This document shows positions 54,202 through 63,928 of a DNA stretch of 64,000 nt, one piece after another (the first letter of the stretch is position 1; each line of letters opens with the position of its first letter). The stretch is from Halieaceae bacterium (GTDB taxonomy: Bacteria > Pseudomonadota > Gammaproteobacteria > Pseudomonadales > Halieaceae). Made by a program: the position numbers and the translations under genes. Location of the stretch: the NCBI GenBank assembly GCA_902623175.1, contig CACNSR010000007.1, positions 45,636 to 109,635 on the forward strand, read 5' to 3'. Under the pieces are notes generated by a model. It was not told where the DNA came from and made no database searches. It saw only the letters and a program-made list of their open reading frames with translations.

Positions 54202-54451
54202 GACCAATCCGCTCGCTTACTCGGCGCACATAATGGGATGTGCGTAGGCTGTCGGCAAGAGCAGCCCGATCAGATCGTGAAGAACTGCATGCGCGGACAG
54301 GGCTACAACGTTCTGAACTCATAGCGGCTCGCGCTGTAACATGGCGACACTCCCACTGACCCGCCCACCTACTGCGCGCGGACCGCTGCTCACCTAAGGC
54401 TACGCAAGCTTAGGGCTGTCAAACACACCAATGGCCTGCGAGAACAGTTTC

Positions 54452-55645
54452 CTAAGCAGCAATCTCACCGGAAGCGGTGGCAAAAGCCTCCACTGCCTTG
54501 TCAAGGTCGTCTTTGGTGTGGCCCGCGGAAATTTGCACGCGGATGCGTGCCTTGCCCTGCGGCACAACAGGATAGAAAAACCCGATGGCATAGATGCCAA
54601 GCTCCAGCAGGCGCTCGGACATTTTTTGCGCCACGACCGCATCGCCCAGCATTACCGGCACTATAGGATGGTCACCCTCCGGCACTGCAAAACCTTTGGA
54701 CTGTATTTGCTCGCGAAAATACCGCGTATTCTCGTGGAGCGTATCGCGGAGCGACGTTGAGGCCTCGAGCATATCGAGCACTTTTAGTGACGCCGCGCAA
54801 ATTGCGGGCGCGAGCGTATTGGAGAAAAGGTAGGGCCTCGAGCGCTGGCGAAGAATATCAACGATCTCCTGCCGCCCGGCAGTGAAGCCACCGGAGCCCC
54901 CGCCCAGCGCCTTGCCGAAGGTGCCGGTGATGATATCCACTCGATCCATCACCCCACGGTACTCATGAACACCGCGTCCCTGATCACCCATAAAGCCGGT
55001 GGCATGACAGTCGTCGTGATGCACCATCGCGCCGTAGGTATCAGCCAGATCACAGATCGCGTCCAATTGGGCGATCGTGCCGTCCATCGAGAACACACCA
55101 TCAGTCGTAATCAGGATTCGTCGGGCACCCTCCTCTCGCGCTTCTTGAAGTTTGGTTTCCAGATCGGCCATGTCGTTATTGCGATAGCGGTAGCGTGAAG
55201 CTTTGCAAAGCCTGACACCATCAATAATAGATGCGTGGTTTAGCTCGTCCGAGATCACCGCATCCTCTGGCCCGAGAATCGTCTCAAACAGCCCTGTATT
55301 GGCGTCAAAGCACGCCGCGTAGAGGATGGTGTCTTCCATGCCTAGAAACTGACTGACCCGCTGCTCCAACGTTTTGTGAATGCCCTGGGTACCACAAATA
55401 AATCGGACTGATGCGGCCCCAAAACCCCATTGATTTAGGCTATCACTCGCTGCCTGCATCACCTCAGCGTTGTTAGCGAGACCCAGATAGTTATTGGCGC
55501 ACATATTCACCACATTGGCACCGTCCTCAAGGGTTATGTCATTCTTTTGCTCTGAGGCGATCACGCGCTCGGTCTTCCACAGCCCGGCGCCTTTGATTTC
55601 GGCGATCTCTGCGGCGTAGCTCTCTTTGACTGCCTGATAACTCAT
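54452..55645 (-). CDS. kbl: Glycine C-acetyltransferase (2-amino-3-ketobutyrate CoA ligase)
   Basis: 397 aa alpha-oxoamine synthase, PLP enzyme. [54 protein letters not shown] and [14 protein letters not shown] (PLP Lys) identify Kbl, which cleaves 2-amino-3-ketobutyrate with CoA to glycine and acetyl-CoA. It follows tdh with one base between stop and start, the usual threonine-degradation operon. Confidence 0.96.
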   Translation of the reverse strand: MSYQAVKESYAAEIAEIKGAGLWKTERVIASEQKNDITLEDGANVVNMCANNYLGLANNAEVMQAASDSLNQWGFGAASVRFICGTQGIHKTLEQRVSQFLGMEDTILYAACFDANTGLFETILGPEDAVISDELNHASIIDGVRLCKASRYRYRNNDMADLETKLQEAREEGARRILITTDGVFSMDGTIAQLDAICDLADTYGAMVHHDDCHATGFMGDQGRGVHEYRGVMDRVDIITGTFGKALGGGSGGFTAGRQEIVDILRQRSRPYLFSNTLAPAICAASLKVLDMLEASTSLRDTLHENTRYFREQIQSKGFAVPEGDHPIVPVMLGDAVVAQKMSERLLELGIYAIGFFYPVVPQGKARIRVQISAGHTKDDLDKAVEAFATASGEIAA

Positions 55646-55646
55646 G

Positions 55647-56681
55647 TCAATCCTTCCAGTCCAGAATCACTTTGCCCGACTGCCCCGAGCGCATGATGTC
55701 GAAGCCTTTCTGAAATTCGGTGTAGTGGAAACGGTGGGTAATAACGCGCTCGATGGGCAAGCCACTTTGAATCATCATCACCATCTTGTACCAAGTCTCA
55801 TACATCTCGCGGCCATAGATGCCCTTGATGTTCAAACCTTTGAAAACCACGTCGGTCCAGTCGATGCCCGTGTCGTCAGGCATGATGCCCAGCATGGCGA
55901 TATTGCCGCCGTTGATCATCTTGCTCAGCACATCTCTGAAGGCGGCGGGTGAGCCAGACATTTCAAGACACACATCGAAGCCCTCAAGAATGCCAAGACT
56001 CTCCATGAAGCTCCGGGTAATTTCCTGTTTGGCCACGTTAATGGGCTGCACCTTGGGCACAATGCGTTTGGCCAGATCCAGCCGGTATTCATTGACGTCA
56101 GTCAAGATCACATTTCGCGCGCCACAGTGGCCCGCGACCATAGCCGCCATTATGCCAATGGGCCCGGCGCCGGTGATGATCACATCCTCGCCCACCATAT
56201 TGAATGACAAGGCGGTGTGAACGGCGTTGCCATAGGGATCGAAAATACTCAAGAGATCCGTAGGCAGGTAGACGCTGGGACGGAACACGTTGGTGGCTGG
56301 AATCGCCACGTACTCGGCAAACGCACCATCCCGATTGACGCCCACCCCTTCAGTGTTGGGGCACAAATGCAGACGCCCCGCGAGGCAATTGCGGCAACGG
56401 GCGCACACAATGTGGCCCTCGCCCGAGACAATATCGCCGACCTGCAGACCCGTGACGTTTGCGCCCAGCTCGACGATCTCACCGGCGTACTCGTGGCCTG
56501 CCGTCATTGGGGTCCTGATGGTTTTTTGGGCCCAATTGTCCCAGTTGTAGATGTGCACATCAGTGCCACAGATAGCTGTTTTGTGGACCTTGATCAGTAC
56601 GTCATTACCGCTTACCAGCGGTATAGGAACGTCTTCTAGCCACAGCCCTTCCTCGGCGTGTTTTTTCACCAGTGCTTTCAT
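55647..56681 (-). CDS. tdh: L-threonine 3-dehydrogenase
   Basis: 344 aa from [15 protein letters not shown] at 56681, the canonical start; a GTG 12 bases upstream is less likely. Catalytic zinc site [16 protein letters not shown] and GHEYAGEIV, structural zinc [15 protein letters not shown], and NAD motif [19 protein letters not shown]. It oxidises threonine to 2-amino-3-ketobutyrate for Kbl, together turning threonine to glycine and acetyl-CoA. Confidence 0.97.
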   Translation of the reverse strand: MKALVKKHAEEGLWLEDVPIPLVSGNDVLIKVHKTAICGTDVHIYNWDNWAQKTIRTPMTAGHEYAGEIVELGANVTGLQVGDIVSGEGHIVCARCRNCLAGRLHLCPNTEGVGVNRDGAFAEYVAIPATNVFRPSVYLPTDLLSIFDPYGNAVHTALSFNMVGEDVIITGAGPIGIMAAMVAGHCGARNVILTDVNEYRLDLAKRIVPKVQPINVAKQEITRSFMESLGILEGFDVCLEMSGSPAAFRDVLSKMINGGNIAMLGIMPDDTGIDWTDVVFKGLNIKGIYGREMYETWYKMVMMIQSGLPIERVITHRFHYTEFQKGFDIMRSGQSGKVILDWKD

Positions 56682-56885
56682 GAAAGCGGCCACCCAATTT
56701 GTGCTGATTTATGGGCTTTCTATGCATAATCGCAGTGTTTGGATGCCTTTTGGGAGAGTTTTTTCAATACGCCGAACAACCCGAAAGGGTGTTTTATCCT
56801 GAGGTGCTGATGGAGCGCTTTACCGAGGCGACAGCAGCCCCTGCAAGCCTACTTAGCGGAATTCCATGCAGCACCCCTGCAAGTG

Positions 56886-57287
56886 TTACTTTGGCTCGAT
56901 CATCAGATACGAAACCGTGGTATCGCCAACGTTTAGGCCCTCGTGCCAAGCAATCCCCCCGTTGAAAAAGTAGCTTCCCGTCTTCAAGGTCACCTCACGA
57001 GTACCGCTATCACTGGTGATTCGCATCTTTCCGCCAGATAGCGCATAGCCAAAATGGCGCGGGTGAAAGTGGCGCTCATGACCTACCCCGGGCGGGAACG
57101 TGCACCGGAATATCCGGAGCTCGGCATCCTCACGCAGGACTTCGCATACCGTCTCGCCCTGCCAGCCCGCCGCAACGGGATCGGGCAACTCCTCAGCCAA
57201 GGTCGGGAGTGTCAGCAGCAGGCAGATGCTGAATAGCCATCGAGACGGTATCAACACGCCAAGTTTGCGAGCATACATTGCTGTCAT
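56886..57287 (-). CDS. Exported cupin-domain protein
   Basis: 133 aa if translated from the internal ATG at 57287 (or 57278). MTAMYARKLGVLIPSRWLFS and the hydrophobic run to TLA form a signal peptide. The cupin barrel has FPPGVGHERHFHPRHFGYALSGGKMRI, with H-x-H-type metal ligands, and GSYFFNGGIAWHEGLNVG. The frame is continuous with the CpeT sequence upstream, so there is no stop between the two. A native stop was probably lost, making a fused frame with an internal signal peptide; the cupin most likely initiates alone. Confidence 0.6.
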   Translation of the reverse strand: MTAMYARKLGVLIPSRWLFSICLLLTLPTLAEELPDPVAAGWQGETVCEVLREDAELRIFRCTFPPGVGHERHFHPRHFGYALSGGKMRITSDSGTREVTLKTGSYFFNGGIAWHEGLNVGDTTVSYLMIEPK

Positions 57288-58249
57288 TTTGGCCAGCGTG
57301 CAGCTGGCCTGAATCCACCTCAGATTGGTGCCGATGCGCTGCGTGGACGGACCTGCCCAGGCATAAGAGACAGCGCGATCTTCGTTGGGGCGATAGGCAT
57401 ACAAGACCCCTGATGCCCGGTTATTGCCATAAGGCCAGCACGCGTTGCGCATCTTGATGCCCACCTGCTGGGGGGCTTCCTCCTCAGTTTCCAGCCATAC
57501 CATGCCGCCCTGGTCATAGATCTCAAGGCCGCGGCGAAAAGTCCACTCGCCCGCGCGCTGCATGGCGGTCATCCAGCACTCAAAGCGCCGCGCGCTGCGG
57601 TTCTTGTGTGGCACACCGGCCGGGTGACCAAACACCCGATTGCCCTCCTCGTCCTGGGCGCGGTCGCTGATCCAGAGGGTTTCCTCGGTCAGCAGCAAAT
57701 CATCATTGAAAATAATGCGTTTGCCGCTTTCGCTCGACACATAGGAGCAGGCATCCGGCGTCATATAGCCCACAAAATGATTGTCCTGCCTGCGCCAAAA
57801 CACATCACAGCCGGTAAGCACGCGCGTCTGTTCGGGCGACAGACCCGACAGCTTGGTGGGGTCAATGTGCGCATCCACTAGTGATGCAACATCATTGGAT
57901 TGGGGATATGAATAGTCAGCCGAAGGGCGCCCTCTTTGTAGTCGGGCCGAAGGGCGTAAATGCGCTGACGGTATATCTGGGCAGGGTCGTCGTTGAGATG
58001 CTGCTGCGCATAAAACACGTGCTCACCAAAAGCAGGCAGATCTACCAGCTCGAAAACATGGTGAATGCGCTCATGTCGCAGCGCTCCATCGACCCCTTGC
58101 TCTGCCTCAAAGTAGACCTGCTCCTGATTGCCATATACCCCGGGAAACCAGGCCATCATGGTACGGAAGTCTTTTTCGAGCACCGCTGCCTCTTCTGCGT
58201 GTGCACTGGTCATCGCAACCCATAACGCAGTGAGTATGAATCGATTCAT
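57288..58249 (-). pseudogene. CpeT/CpcT-family protein, frameshifted and lacking its stop
   Basis: The first frame starts at the ATG at 58249 (GGAG upstream), with signal peptide MNRFILTALWVAMTSAHA and the CpeT N-terminus DFRTMMAWFPGVYGNQEQVY...HERIHHVFELVDLPAFGEHVFYAQQHL...YRQRIYAL, and stops at 57878-57880. The CpeT C-terminal half (PTKLSGLSPEQTRVLTGCDV, FNDDLLLTEETLWISDRA, RARRFECW-like, NLRWIQASC) continues in another frame from about 57878, so one base has been gained or lost near 57880. The C-terminal half then runs into the cupin without a stop. In cyanobacteria CpeT/CpcT attach bilins; bacterial exported members are of unknown function. Confidence 0.75.
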
Positions 58250-58477
58250 GGTGTTACTCCTGGCGGGAGGGTGCCCGCGTGAGGTTGTTATGATAATTCG
58301 TACGACAGGATGACATTGGCGAGCCGACTCCGCCAGCTGAGCGGAAATTGCCTTTGGCGAGATTAGGATCTAGGTTAGGGGTAACCAACGCATCTCATAA
58401 TACTTCTCTAAAAGTCGTAGGCCTGTTCAGCCAGTGGTATGCCGCAGAGCAGAACAACGATTCAACGGGGCATGGAC

Positions 58478-59656
58478 ATGAAACCACTGGAAGGCATCAC
58501 CATTCTTGAGTTCTCCACCATGATCACTGCGGCGCTTGCGAGCATGATGCTTGCAGAACAGGGCGCGCGGGTGATCAAGGTGGAGCCCAGTGATGTGGGG
58601 GACCCCATGCGCTACATCGGGGCACGCAAGGGCGACATCTCCTCATTGTTTGCCGGCTGCAACCGCGGCAAAGAGTCGATCAAGATCAATCTCAAAACTG
58701 AAGTGGGTCAGGCGGTCATCCGCAACATAGCCTCTCAGGTAGATGTGGTCATCCATAACTTTCGCCCGGGAACCATGGATACACTGAATCTGGGTTATGA
58801 CGCACTCAGAACCATCAACCCGAGGCTGGTGTATATGGCGATTTCGGGTTTCGGCACCGAAGGGCCGCTGCGCCGGGCACCTGCCTACGACCCGATCATT
58901 CAGGCTCATTCCGGGATGGCGGCAACGCAAGGTGGCGATGACTCCCCCGCGTTTATCCGCTCTTTACTCTGCGACAAAATCACCGCCTACACCGCCTGCC
59001 AGGCAGTGACCAGTGCCCTGTTCGCCCGCGAGCGGAGCGGAGAAGGCCAACTAATCGACCTCTCCATGCTCGATTCAGGGCTGTTTTTCATGTTCCCCGA
59101 CGGGTTTCAGAATCACGCCCTGCTTGATGATGACGCCATCCCTGGCGGTATGCTGATCGACATTTTGTATGATCTCACGCTGACCAAAGACGGCGGCATC
59201 ACTGTCGCTGCGGCAAATCAGGAGATGCAGGAACGCATGCTAAAGGCGATTGGCCTGCTGCATCTGCTGGGAGACGAGCGCTTCAACACCATGCAGAAGC
59301 TGGTGGAGAATCTGCATATTTTTCGGGGCCTCGTCGCTGAAAAGTGCCTTGAGTACACCAGTGATGAATTACTGGCCCTGCTGCGTGAGATGGAGGTGCC
59401 CTGCGCGAGGTGCCTAAACCGCGACGAAGTGCTGGCTCAGGAGCAACTCAGCGCCAACGACAGCATCGCTGAAGTCGACCATCCACATCTTGGCACGCTC
59501 CGCGTTGTGAAAGCACCGCCCCGGTTTGGCGGCAAGCGGCTAGAACCCTCGCGTCCGGTGCCGGCCCATGGCGAGCATACGGACTCCGTGCTCACCGACT
59601 TTGGCTTGGACAGCCAGCGCATCAACACCTTGCGATCGGAAGGCGTGCTGGGCTGA
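58478..59656 (+). CDS. Family III CoA-transferase (CaiB/BaiF)
   Basis: 392 aa from MKPLEGITILEFSTMITAALAS at 58478, with GGGG seven bases upstream (ATG at 58472 also possible). GARVIKVEPSDVGDPMRYI, HNFRPGTMDTLNLGYDALR, MAISGFGTEGPLRRAPAYDPIIQAHSGM and CDKITAYTACQAVTSALFARERSGEGQLIDLSMLD, with the catalytic Asp in CDK, are the CaiB/BaiF signature. These transfer CoA between carboxylic acids such as carnitine, bile acids, formyl/oxalate or 2-methylacyl substrates. It is convergent with the SDR gene downstream. Substrate is unknown. Confidence 0.92.
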   Translation: MKPLEGITILEFSTMITAALASMMLAEQGARVIKVEPSDVGDPMRYIGARKGDISSLFAGCNRGKESIKINLKTEVGQAVIRNIASQVDVVIHNFRPGTMDTLNLGYDALRTINPRLVYMAISGFGTEGPLRRAPAYDPIIQAHSGMAATQGGDDSPAFIRSLLCDKITAYTACQAVTSALFARERSGEGQLIDLSMLDSGLFFMFPDGFQNHALLDDDAIPGGMLIDILYDLTLTKDGGITVAAANQEMQERMLKAIGLLHLLGDERFNTMQKLVENLHIFRGLVAEKCLEYTSDELLALLREMEVPCARCLNRDEVLAQEQLSANDSIAEVDHPHLGTLRVVKAPPRFGGKRLEPSRPVPAHGEHTDSVLTDFGLDSQRINTLRSEGVLG

Positions 59657-59668
59657 GGCACCGCCCGG

Positions 59669-60421
59669 CTATTGGGCGGTGAAGCCTCCATCCACACTCA
59701 GCACAGCGCCCTGACACAAGCTGGAATCTGCTGAAGCGAAGAACAACACAGCGCTGGCCACTTCCTCAGCAGTACCCATCCGGCCAATAGGCATTACGCC
59801 ACGCAGCATGGCCTTGGCTTCCTCTTTATCGGGCATCAGATCTGTCCAGCGCTCCATCATCGGTGTTTCGATCACGCCAGGGCAGACACAGTTAATGCGC
59901 ACGCCGCTGGTCGCCAGCTCAATGGCCATGTCTCGGGTAAACACGACGAGACCACCCTTGGCACTGCCGTACGCAGTCGATAATGGAAAGCCGACCAGCC
60001 CATTCAGAGAGGAGATATTGATGACACTGCCTGAGCCGCGGCCCACCATACCGGGCACAAAGTGCTTGCAGAGGAGCCATGGGCCTTTGAGATCGGTGTC
60101 AAGCACCTTGTCCCACTCCTCGACCGTTGTTTCGTTATAGGTTTTATTGAGCTCGGAGCCCGCATTGTTCACGAGTACGTCGATGTACCCCCAGCGCGCA
60201 TAAACCTCGGCCGCGGCCTGCTCGACAGCGGGCTCATGACGCACATCAAGCTCAACGGCGAAATGATCTTGACCTAACTCCGCAGCCAGCGCCTGAGCCG
60301 TTGGCAGGTCTCGATCCAGAATGCAGACCTCGGCACCCTCTGCCGCAAATCGCTTGACCGTCGCCGCACCGATACCACTGGCGCCGCCAGTCACTAAACA
60401 TTTCAAACCCTGTAACCGCAT
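59669..60421 (-). CDS. SDR-family oxidoreductase
   Basis: 250 aa from MRLQGLKCLVTGGASGIGAATV at 60421; ATG at 60451 is the alternative. TGGASGIG, NNAGSELNKT, S-x13-YGSAKGG (NISSLNGLVGFPLSTAYGSAKGGL) and the terminal VDGGF are a classical SDR; CILDRD after strand 2 (Asp) indicates NAD(H). It ends 12 bases from the convergent CoA-transferase stop. Substrate is unknown. Confidence 0.87.
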   Translation of the reverse strand: MRLQGLKCLVTGGASGIGAATVKRFAAEGAEVCILDRDLPTAQALAAELGQDHFAVELDVRHEPAVEQAAAEVYARWGYIDVLVNNAGSELNKTYNETTVEEWDKVLDTDLKGPWLLCKHFVPGMVGRGSGSVINISSLNGLVGFPLSTAYGSAKGGLVVFTRDMAIELATSGVRINCVCPGVIETPMMERWTDLMPDKEEAKAMLRGVMPIGRMGTAEEVASAVLFFASADSSLCQGAVLSVDGGFTAQ

Positions 60422-60451
60422 CCTAATCTTCTCTGTCTTGGCTTGTGACAA

Positions 60452-60952
60452 TTATCAAACACCAAGCAGCAGCCACACACAATATCTGCCAAAAAGGGGC
60501 AGTTGGGGAGTAAAAAGCTTGTGCTGAGCGTCATAAGTATGAAGGAGCACACCATGACCACATCTGATACTTATTCGATTATTACTGCAGCCGCGGTGTT
60601 GTTTGTAATGGCTGCCTCAATGATCTAAGACCGTCACTCATTGACTGCCCCAGGCCCAGCATTGACTGCGCTTTATCTTAATTAGTAATTGACCTGACCG
60701 ATTACGGGTCAATGAGCGAACCGCTACTTTGGTTGTCACTCGGTGCTTTGGCGGTGCAAGCCGCGTTATTACTCTCCAAAAAGAGCTTCAACCCATCCAT
60801 TTCTGGGTGCTGACGGTGTTCAACTGGAGTTGTCTTTTTGGCCTACCCTAAGCTATCGCTGCATATCCGTAGTCTCTGCTCATGAAAAATAGCGCGACGC
60901 CCTGGATAAATCTTTTGCTAGCGGCGATAACATCCGCCCACGATTGACAAGG
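60452..60952. other. Intergenic region with small open frames
   Basis: About 500 bases, AT-richer than the genes around it. It holds the 24-codon frame at 60554 described separately, a 33-codon frame at 60712-60813 starting MSEPLLWLSLGALAVQAALL, and a 21-codon frame near 60881 (MKNSATPWINLLLAA). The last two have hydrophobic starts but poor start signals and may be remnants of a membrane protein gene. Nothing else is supported. Confidence 0.4.
60554..60628 (+). CDS. Putative 24-residue hydrophobic protein
   Basis: GAAGGAG at 60541-60547, a six-base gap, then ATG ... TAA giving MTTSDTYSIITAAAVLFVMA and ASMI. A near-perfect Shine-Dalgarno and a single membrane-spanning stretch support a translated micro-protein. 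No homologue is known to me. Confidence 0.45.
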   Translation: MTTSDTYSIITAAAVLFVMAASMI

Positions 60953-61564
60953 TTACATGCCATTGGGAAATTTTGTGTTCTCTACGAACCCCTCGTTCCT
61001 GACACTTTGCAACGCTCTCGCGTAGGCGGTCAGCAAACGCAAGGAATGCTGGCATCTTTCCGCGAATCGCTGATGTTTCTCGCTATCGTTGTCGGCTGAA
61101 TCTTCATTACATATTTTGCGCACTTGCCGAGCGATTAAATGCTCAGGCAACCAACACAAACGGCTATTCTTGTAGCTACTAGTCCGTAACTCATTTATTA
61201 CGTAGGCTCCGCCGTCGCCTGATGAAACTGCACAGGCAAGGGCGGGTTTATGCGCCAGCTCATCGGTTCCGGACCACAATAAAAAGAAATTTTTCAACGC
61301 AGGTGTCACCATCCCGTGCCACTCAGGTGAGACGATGACGAATGCATCGCTACCGGCGAGTTGTTGCGCGAGGTGCCCAAAACCAGCCCAGTGCGAAGCA
61401 CCTTCAGCTAAGTCCTCATCCCACATAGGGAGTGGGTTTTGTCCTAAGTCAAGTGTCCATGGCGAGACATCAAGGCGGTCGCGCAATACGTCACTGCAAA
61501 ACGCAGCAATTTTGCCACTCTGGGAATACTTTCTATGGCTACCTACAATTAACCCTATTTTCAC
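60953..61564 (-). CDS. NADPH-dependent FMN reductase-family protein
   Basis: 203 aa from a GTG at 61564 (weak Shine-Dalgarno). Flavodoxin-like fold: KIGLIVGSHRKYSQSGKIA is the FMN phosphate loop, DLGQNPLPMWDED and DAFVIVSPEWHGMVTPALKNFF (YNG-type loop modified to EWHG), and KPALACAVSSGDGGAYVINELR. Members reduce FMN, quinones or azo dyes with NAD(P)H. The DUF-like C-terminal arginine-rich tail is unusual but intact. Stand-alone, surrounded by intergenic sequence. Confidence 0.83.
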   Translation of the reverse strand: MKIGLIVGSHRKYSQSGKIAAFCSDVLRDRLDVSPWTLDLGQNPLPMWDEDLAEGASHWAGFGHLAQQLAGSDAFVIVSPEWHGMVTPALKNFFLLWSGTDELAHKPALACAVSSGDGGAYVINELRTSSYKNSRLCWLPEHLIARQVRKICNEDSADNDSEKHQRFAERCQHSLRLLTAYARALQSVRNEGFVENTKFPNGM

Positions 61565-62128
61565 TTTTTTACATCACCGAGATTTTTAAATTTTCCGAGG
61601 CACGCGATTCGAATATCCCGACAGCGCTGTGTCGCTATATCTGCTGGCATTGATTCCTACCAGAACCGAAAGCCGCCGGATGACTGAACAGGGCAAGGAA
61701 GCCCACCCACGCCATGACATTACTCAATCTAATTGGAAATCCAGTCATGATTCATCAAGCCTGCCGAATGCCAAGTAACCGAAGAGACAGGCAAAGGCGC
61801 CCGTTAAAACCATGTGAGCACACCAGCCGCTTAGGCATCACTTAGTGACGTCCAATACATCACATGAAGTCACGTGCTCAAGGTTAGCCCGCCCACAAAC
61901 ACCAATCGGGGTTCACCCAGCCCATAATAGCCCCTCTGACATAACCACTCACATTAGCCTCTCACATTTGCGCTGACATGACCTCTCACATTGAGATAGT
62001 CCTGCGCTAAGCTCGGGCTGGCCGGTGTGGCGCAATAACCCAGTAGTGTGATTCCGTGTGGGGGTTTTCGGCAGTTCCTCAATTAGCTATCTGACTTTCG
62101 CTTGAGGAGCGGGGGCTAGTAATATCAG
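61565..62128. other. Intergenic region with repeat array and membrane-protein remnant
   Basis: About 560 bases. At 61635-61748 the minus strand reads MTGFPIRLSNVMAWVGFLAL and 17 more codons, the type of start seen in small gammaproteobacterial membrane proteins, then stops; MVLTGAFACLFGYLAF lies just upstream in another frame. Together they look like a decayed membrane-protein gene. A short tandem array is at 61932-61994. No complete gene is supported. Confidence 0.4.
61932..61994. repeat. Five imperfect tandem repeats, about 13 bases each
   Basis: Units: CCCTCTGACATAA, CCACTCACATTAG, CCTCTCACATTTG, CGCTGACATGA (11 bases) and CCTCTCACATTGA. The shared core is CT(C/G)ACAT, present five times on the same strand at nearly regular steps. 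It lies about 135 bases upstream of the gene at 62129. A binding-site array or a decayed repeat; not CRISPR, as there are no spacers. Confidence 0.6.
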
Positions 62129-62419
62129 ATGGAGATATACAAGAACGAGTGGGGGGACCCTGAAGACTTAGCTGGAGCTGTAATTGAAGCTGAGATTTTA
62201 CCGGATGGCTCAGTAAGACTCGCCGGAACTGACTACGGTAAAAATGCAAGAGACTTCAGTGGTGGCGATGAGCACGAATATGGACTCCGCATTCCCTCAG
62301 ACCATATGCCGCAGTTCGCACTAGAGGTGCTTAGGAGATCTTTCAATCTGAGAGGGTTACTGACCATGTCGAAAGTTGAAAAAGTTTGCCAGAACGCGGG
62401 CATACAAGTTGAAACCTAG
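62129..62419 (+). CDS. Hypothetical protein
   Basis: 96 aa: MEIYKNEWGDPEDLAGAVIE, strand-rich middle with LPDGSVRLAGTDYG and FALEVLRRSFNLRGLLTMSKVEKVCQNAGI at the C-terminus. No signal peptide or membrane segment. I do not recognise the family. It lies in the AT-richer right end, 27 bases before the secreted metalloprotease gene on the same strand; a small cytosolic partner is possible but not shown. Confidence 0.6.
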   Translation: MEIYKNEWGDPEDLAGAVIEAEILPDGSVRLAGTDYGKNARDFSGGDEHEYGLRIPSDHMPQFALEVLRRSFNLRGLLTMSKVEKVCQNAGIQVET

Positions 62420-62446
62420 AAAGACTAGAGTGAATCTTTTTTCAAC

Positions 62447-63835
62447 ATGACTAAACCACTACTCGTCATTCTGCTGTTACTGCCGCTGTCCGTTCGTGCG
62501 GCTGATGCTCAAGACCAGTTTGTAAATCTCCTTGATACAATAACGCTCGTAAGATCTGGCGTTTCACTCAAGAGCGAAACATCAGAATCTCACACTGTGC
62601 CTGACGTCGATTGGACGCCCCCTGCCAATGTTGAGTGGATTCAACACGATTTCAATGCATCGGGAGATCGGCTTTGTGATGCTGCCGATGGTTTTTGTGC
62701 CGGATGGTTAGAGACCGCTTCTCAAGAATGCAAAGATAACTTTCGGTTTGGAGACTCCGAACAGGACACGCAGACAAGATTGGAGTACGAGAGTTGCGTG
62801 TATGAGATGGTATTCCGGCCCTATCTCTCGATGACTGTGGACCGGAAAGCCTCCAAACTGACGGACAGTCAGAAAGAAAATGCTGCCAGACTGAAGGCTC
62901 TGGGATGGAATCAACCTTCGGCTCAGGCGGTGGCTTTTCGAGTTGCCTCGGATATCCCTGAGCCCATCGTGGAGGCGTCCAAGGAGGGTATGTTTGCCGC
63001 CATCGATTTGCTCGGTAACTACGGTCCCCTGCGCGTGTATATAGTAGGTAATGATCTCAACGAGGCGGAAGACCTCGCGGACGACTTCTGTGATTTCAAT
63101 TATCCCCCTGATCAAAAAGAGTATTGTTTGACTGATCAGGGGGAGGCAATCCGAGAGATGGCCTATATCTATCCTGGTGGGAATGGCTTTCAGCAGTCTT
63201 CATGGACGTTGGACGCACCGGTGCAGTCTTTTGTGCACAACCCCTATGCGGATGAAAATAATCAGCACAGCACCGATAAGGACGAGCTGATTCGAGACCG
63301 ACAAGTGAATGCCCATGAATATTTTCACGTATACCAGGGCGCCCATAATGTCTATCGTGGGGCTGATGACAGTGCCTTTGGATGGGCGACGACGCGATGG
63401 GTTGAGGAGGGTTCAGCAGTCTATTTTGAGCAGTTGATTTCTGAGAGGTCGAACTGGCAGACGCATTCGGACATCAGCGCCCGCGTTCGGAATGATTTGA
63501 TTGCGATGAAGGCCTTCACGACACAATTCCCAGGCGTGTCGATGCGCGACGTGGATACCAGCGAGCAAACTGAGCGACTGCTTTCGTACTGCGGAGAATT
63601 GTGCATCGGTCAGCTGCAGTACGAATTTGGCCACATCGCCTTCCAGTATCTGGCCGTAAAAACATCCGAAGACAAAGTGCTATTCGACTATTGGGACGAA
63701 TATACCGAGTTGGGGTGGGCCAACGCTTTTGTAAAAGTCTTCGATCAATCGATTGAGGATTTCTACACTGACTTTGAGGCATTTTTGCTCTTAAGTGTCG
63801 ATGAACAATTGGACGTGCTTGGCATTGATCCGTAA
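62447..63835 (+). CDS. Secreted gluzincin-like zinc metalloprotease (HExxH)
   Basis: 462 aa. Signal peptide MTKPLLVILLLLPLSVRAADA. The catalytic motif is H290-E-Y-F-H294 within NAHEYFHVYQGAH, and RWVEEGSAVYFEQL (E321) fits the third zinc ligand of the gluzincin 'WxxEG' helix 27 residues later. Eight or more cysteines (C77/C84, C95, C117, C215/C227, C383/C387) suggest disulfides in an exported protein. The N-terminal 280 residues are a unique domain. I know no named family that matches over the full length; peptidase MA-clan is the best placement. Substrate is unknown. Confidence 0.72.
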   Translation: MTKPLLVILLLLPLSVRAADAQDQFVNLLDTITLVRSGVSLKSETSESHTVPDVDWTPPANVEWIQHDFNASGDRLCDAADGFCAGWLETASQECKDNFRFGDSEQDTQTRLEYESCVYEMVFRPYLSMTVDRKASKLTDSQKENAARLKALGWNQPSAQAVAFRVASDIPEPIVEASKEGMFAAIDLLGNYGPLRVYIVGNDLNEAEDLADDFCDFNYPPDQKEYCLTDQGEAIREMAYIYPGGNGFQQSSWTLDAPVQSFVHNPYADENNQHSTDKDELIRDRQVNAHEYFHVYQGAHNVYRGADDSAFGWATTRWVEEGSAVYFEQLISERSNWQTHSDISARVRNDLIAMKAFTTQFPGVSMRDVDTSEQTERLLSYCGELCIGQLQYEFGHIAFQYLAVKTSEDKVLFDYWDEYTELGWANAFVKVFDQSIEDFYTDFEAFLLLSVDEQLDVLGIDP

Positions 63836-63928
63836 CGGTCGTTCATAAAAAAACTCTCAGCTCTTCAGTGTGACAGCGGAATCCTCTGCATCGACGACAG
63901 GCGTTTACGGTCCCACGTAAATACTACC

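Noticed and set aside
54210..54320. Short plus frame ending VKNCMRGQGYNVLNS, similar to the tails of small periplasmic lipoproteins.
   Set aside because: No start codon, no upstream domain and only a few residues of similarity; at most a remnant.
56711..56965. 84-codon plus-strand frame between tdh and the cupin, starting MGFLCIIAVFGCLLGEFF.
   Set aside because: Overlaps the end of the cupin gene in antisense, lacks a Shine-Dalgarno and recognisable homology; the promoter of tdh must be here.
61932..61994. CRISPR array.
   Set aside because: Units are contiguous 11-13-base repeats without spacers, and no cas genes occur in the window.
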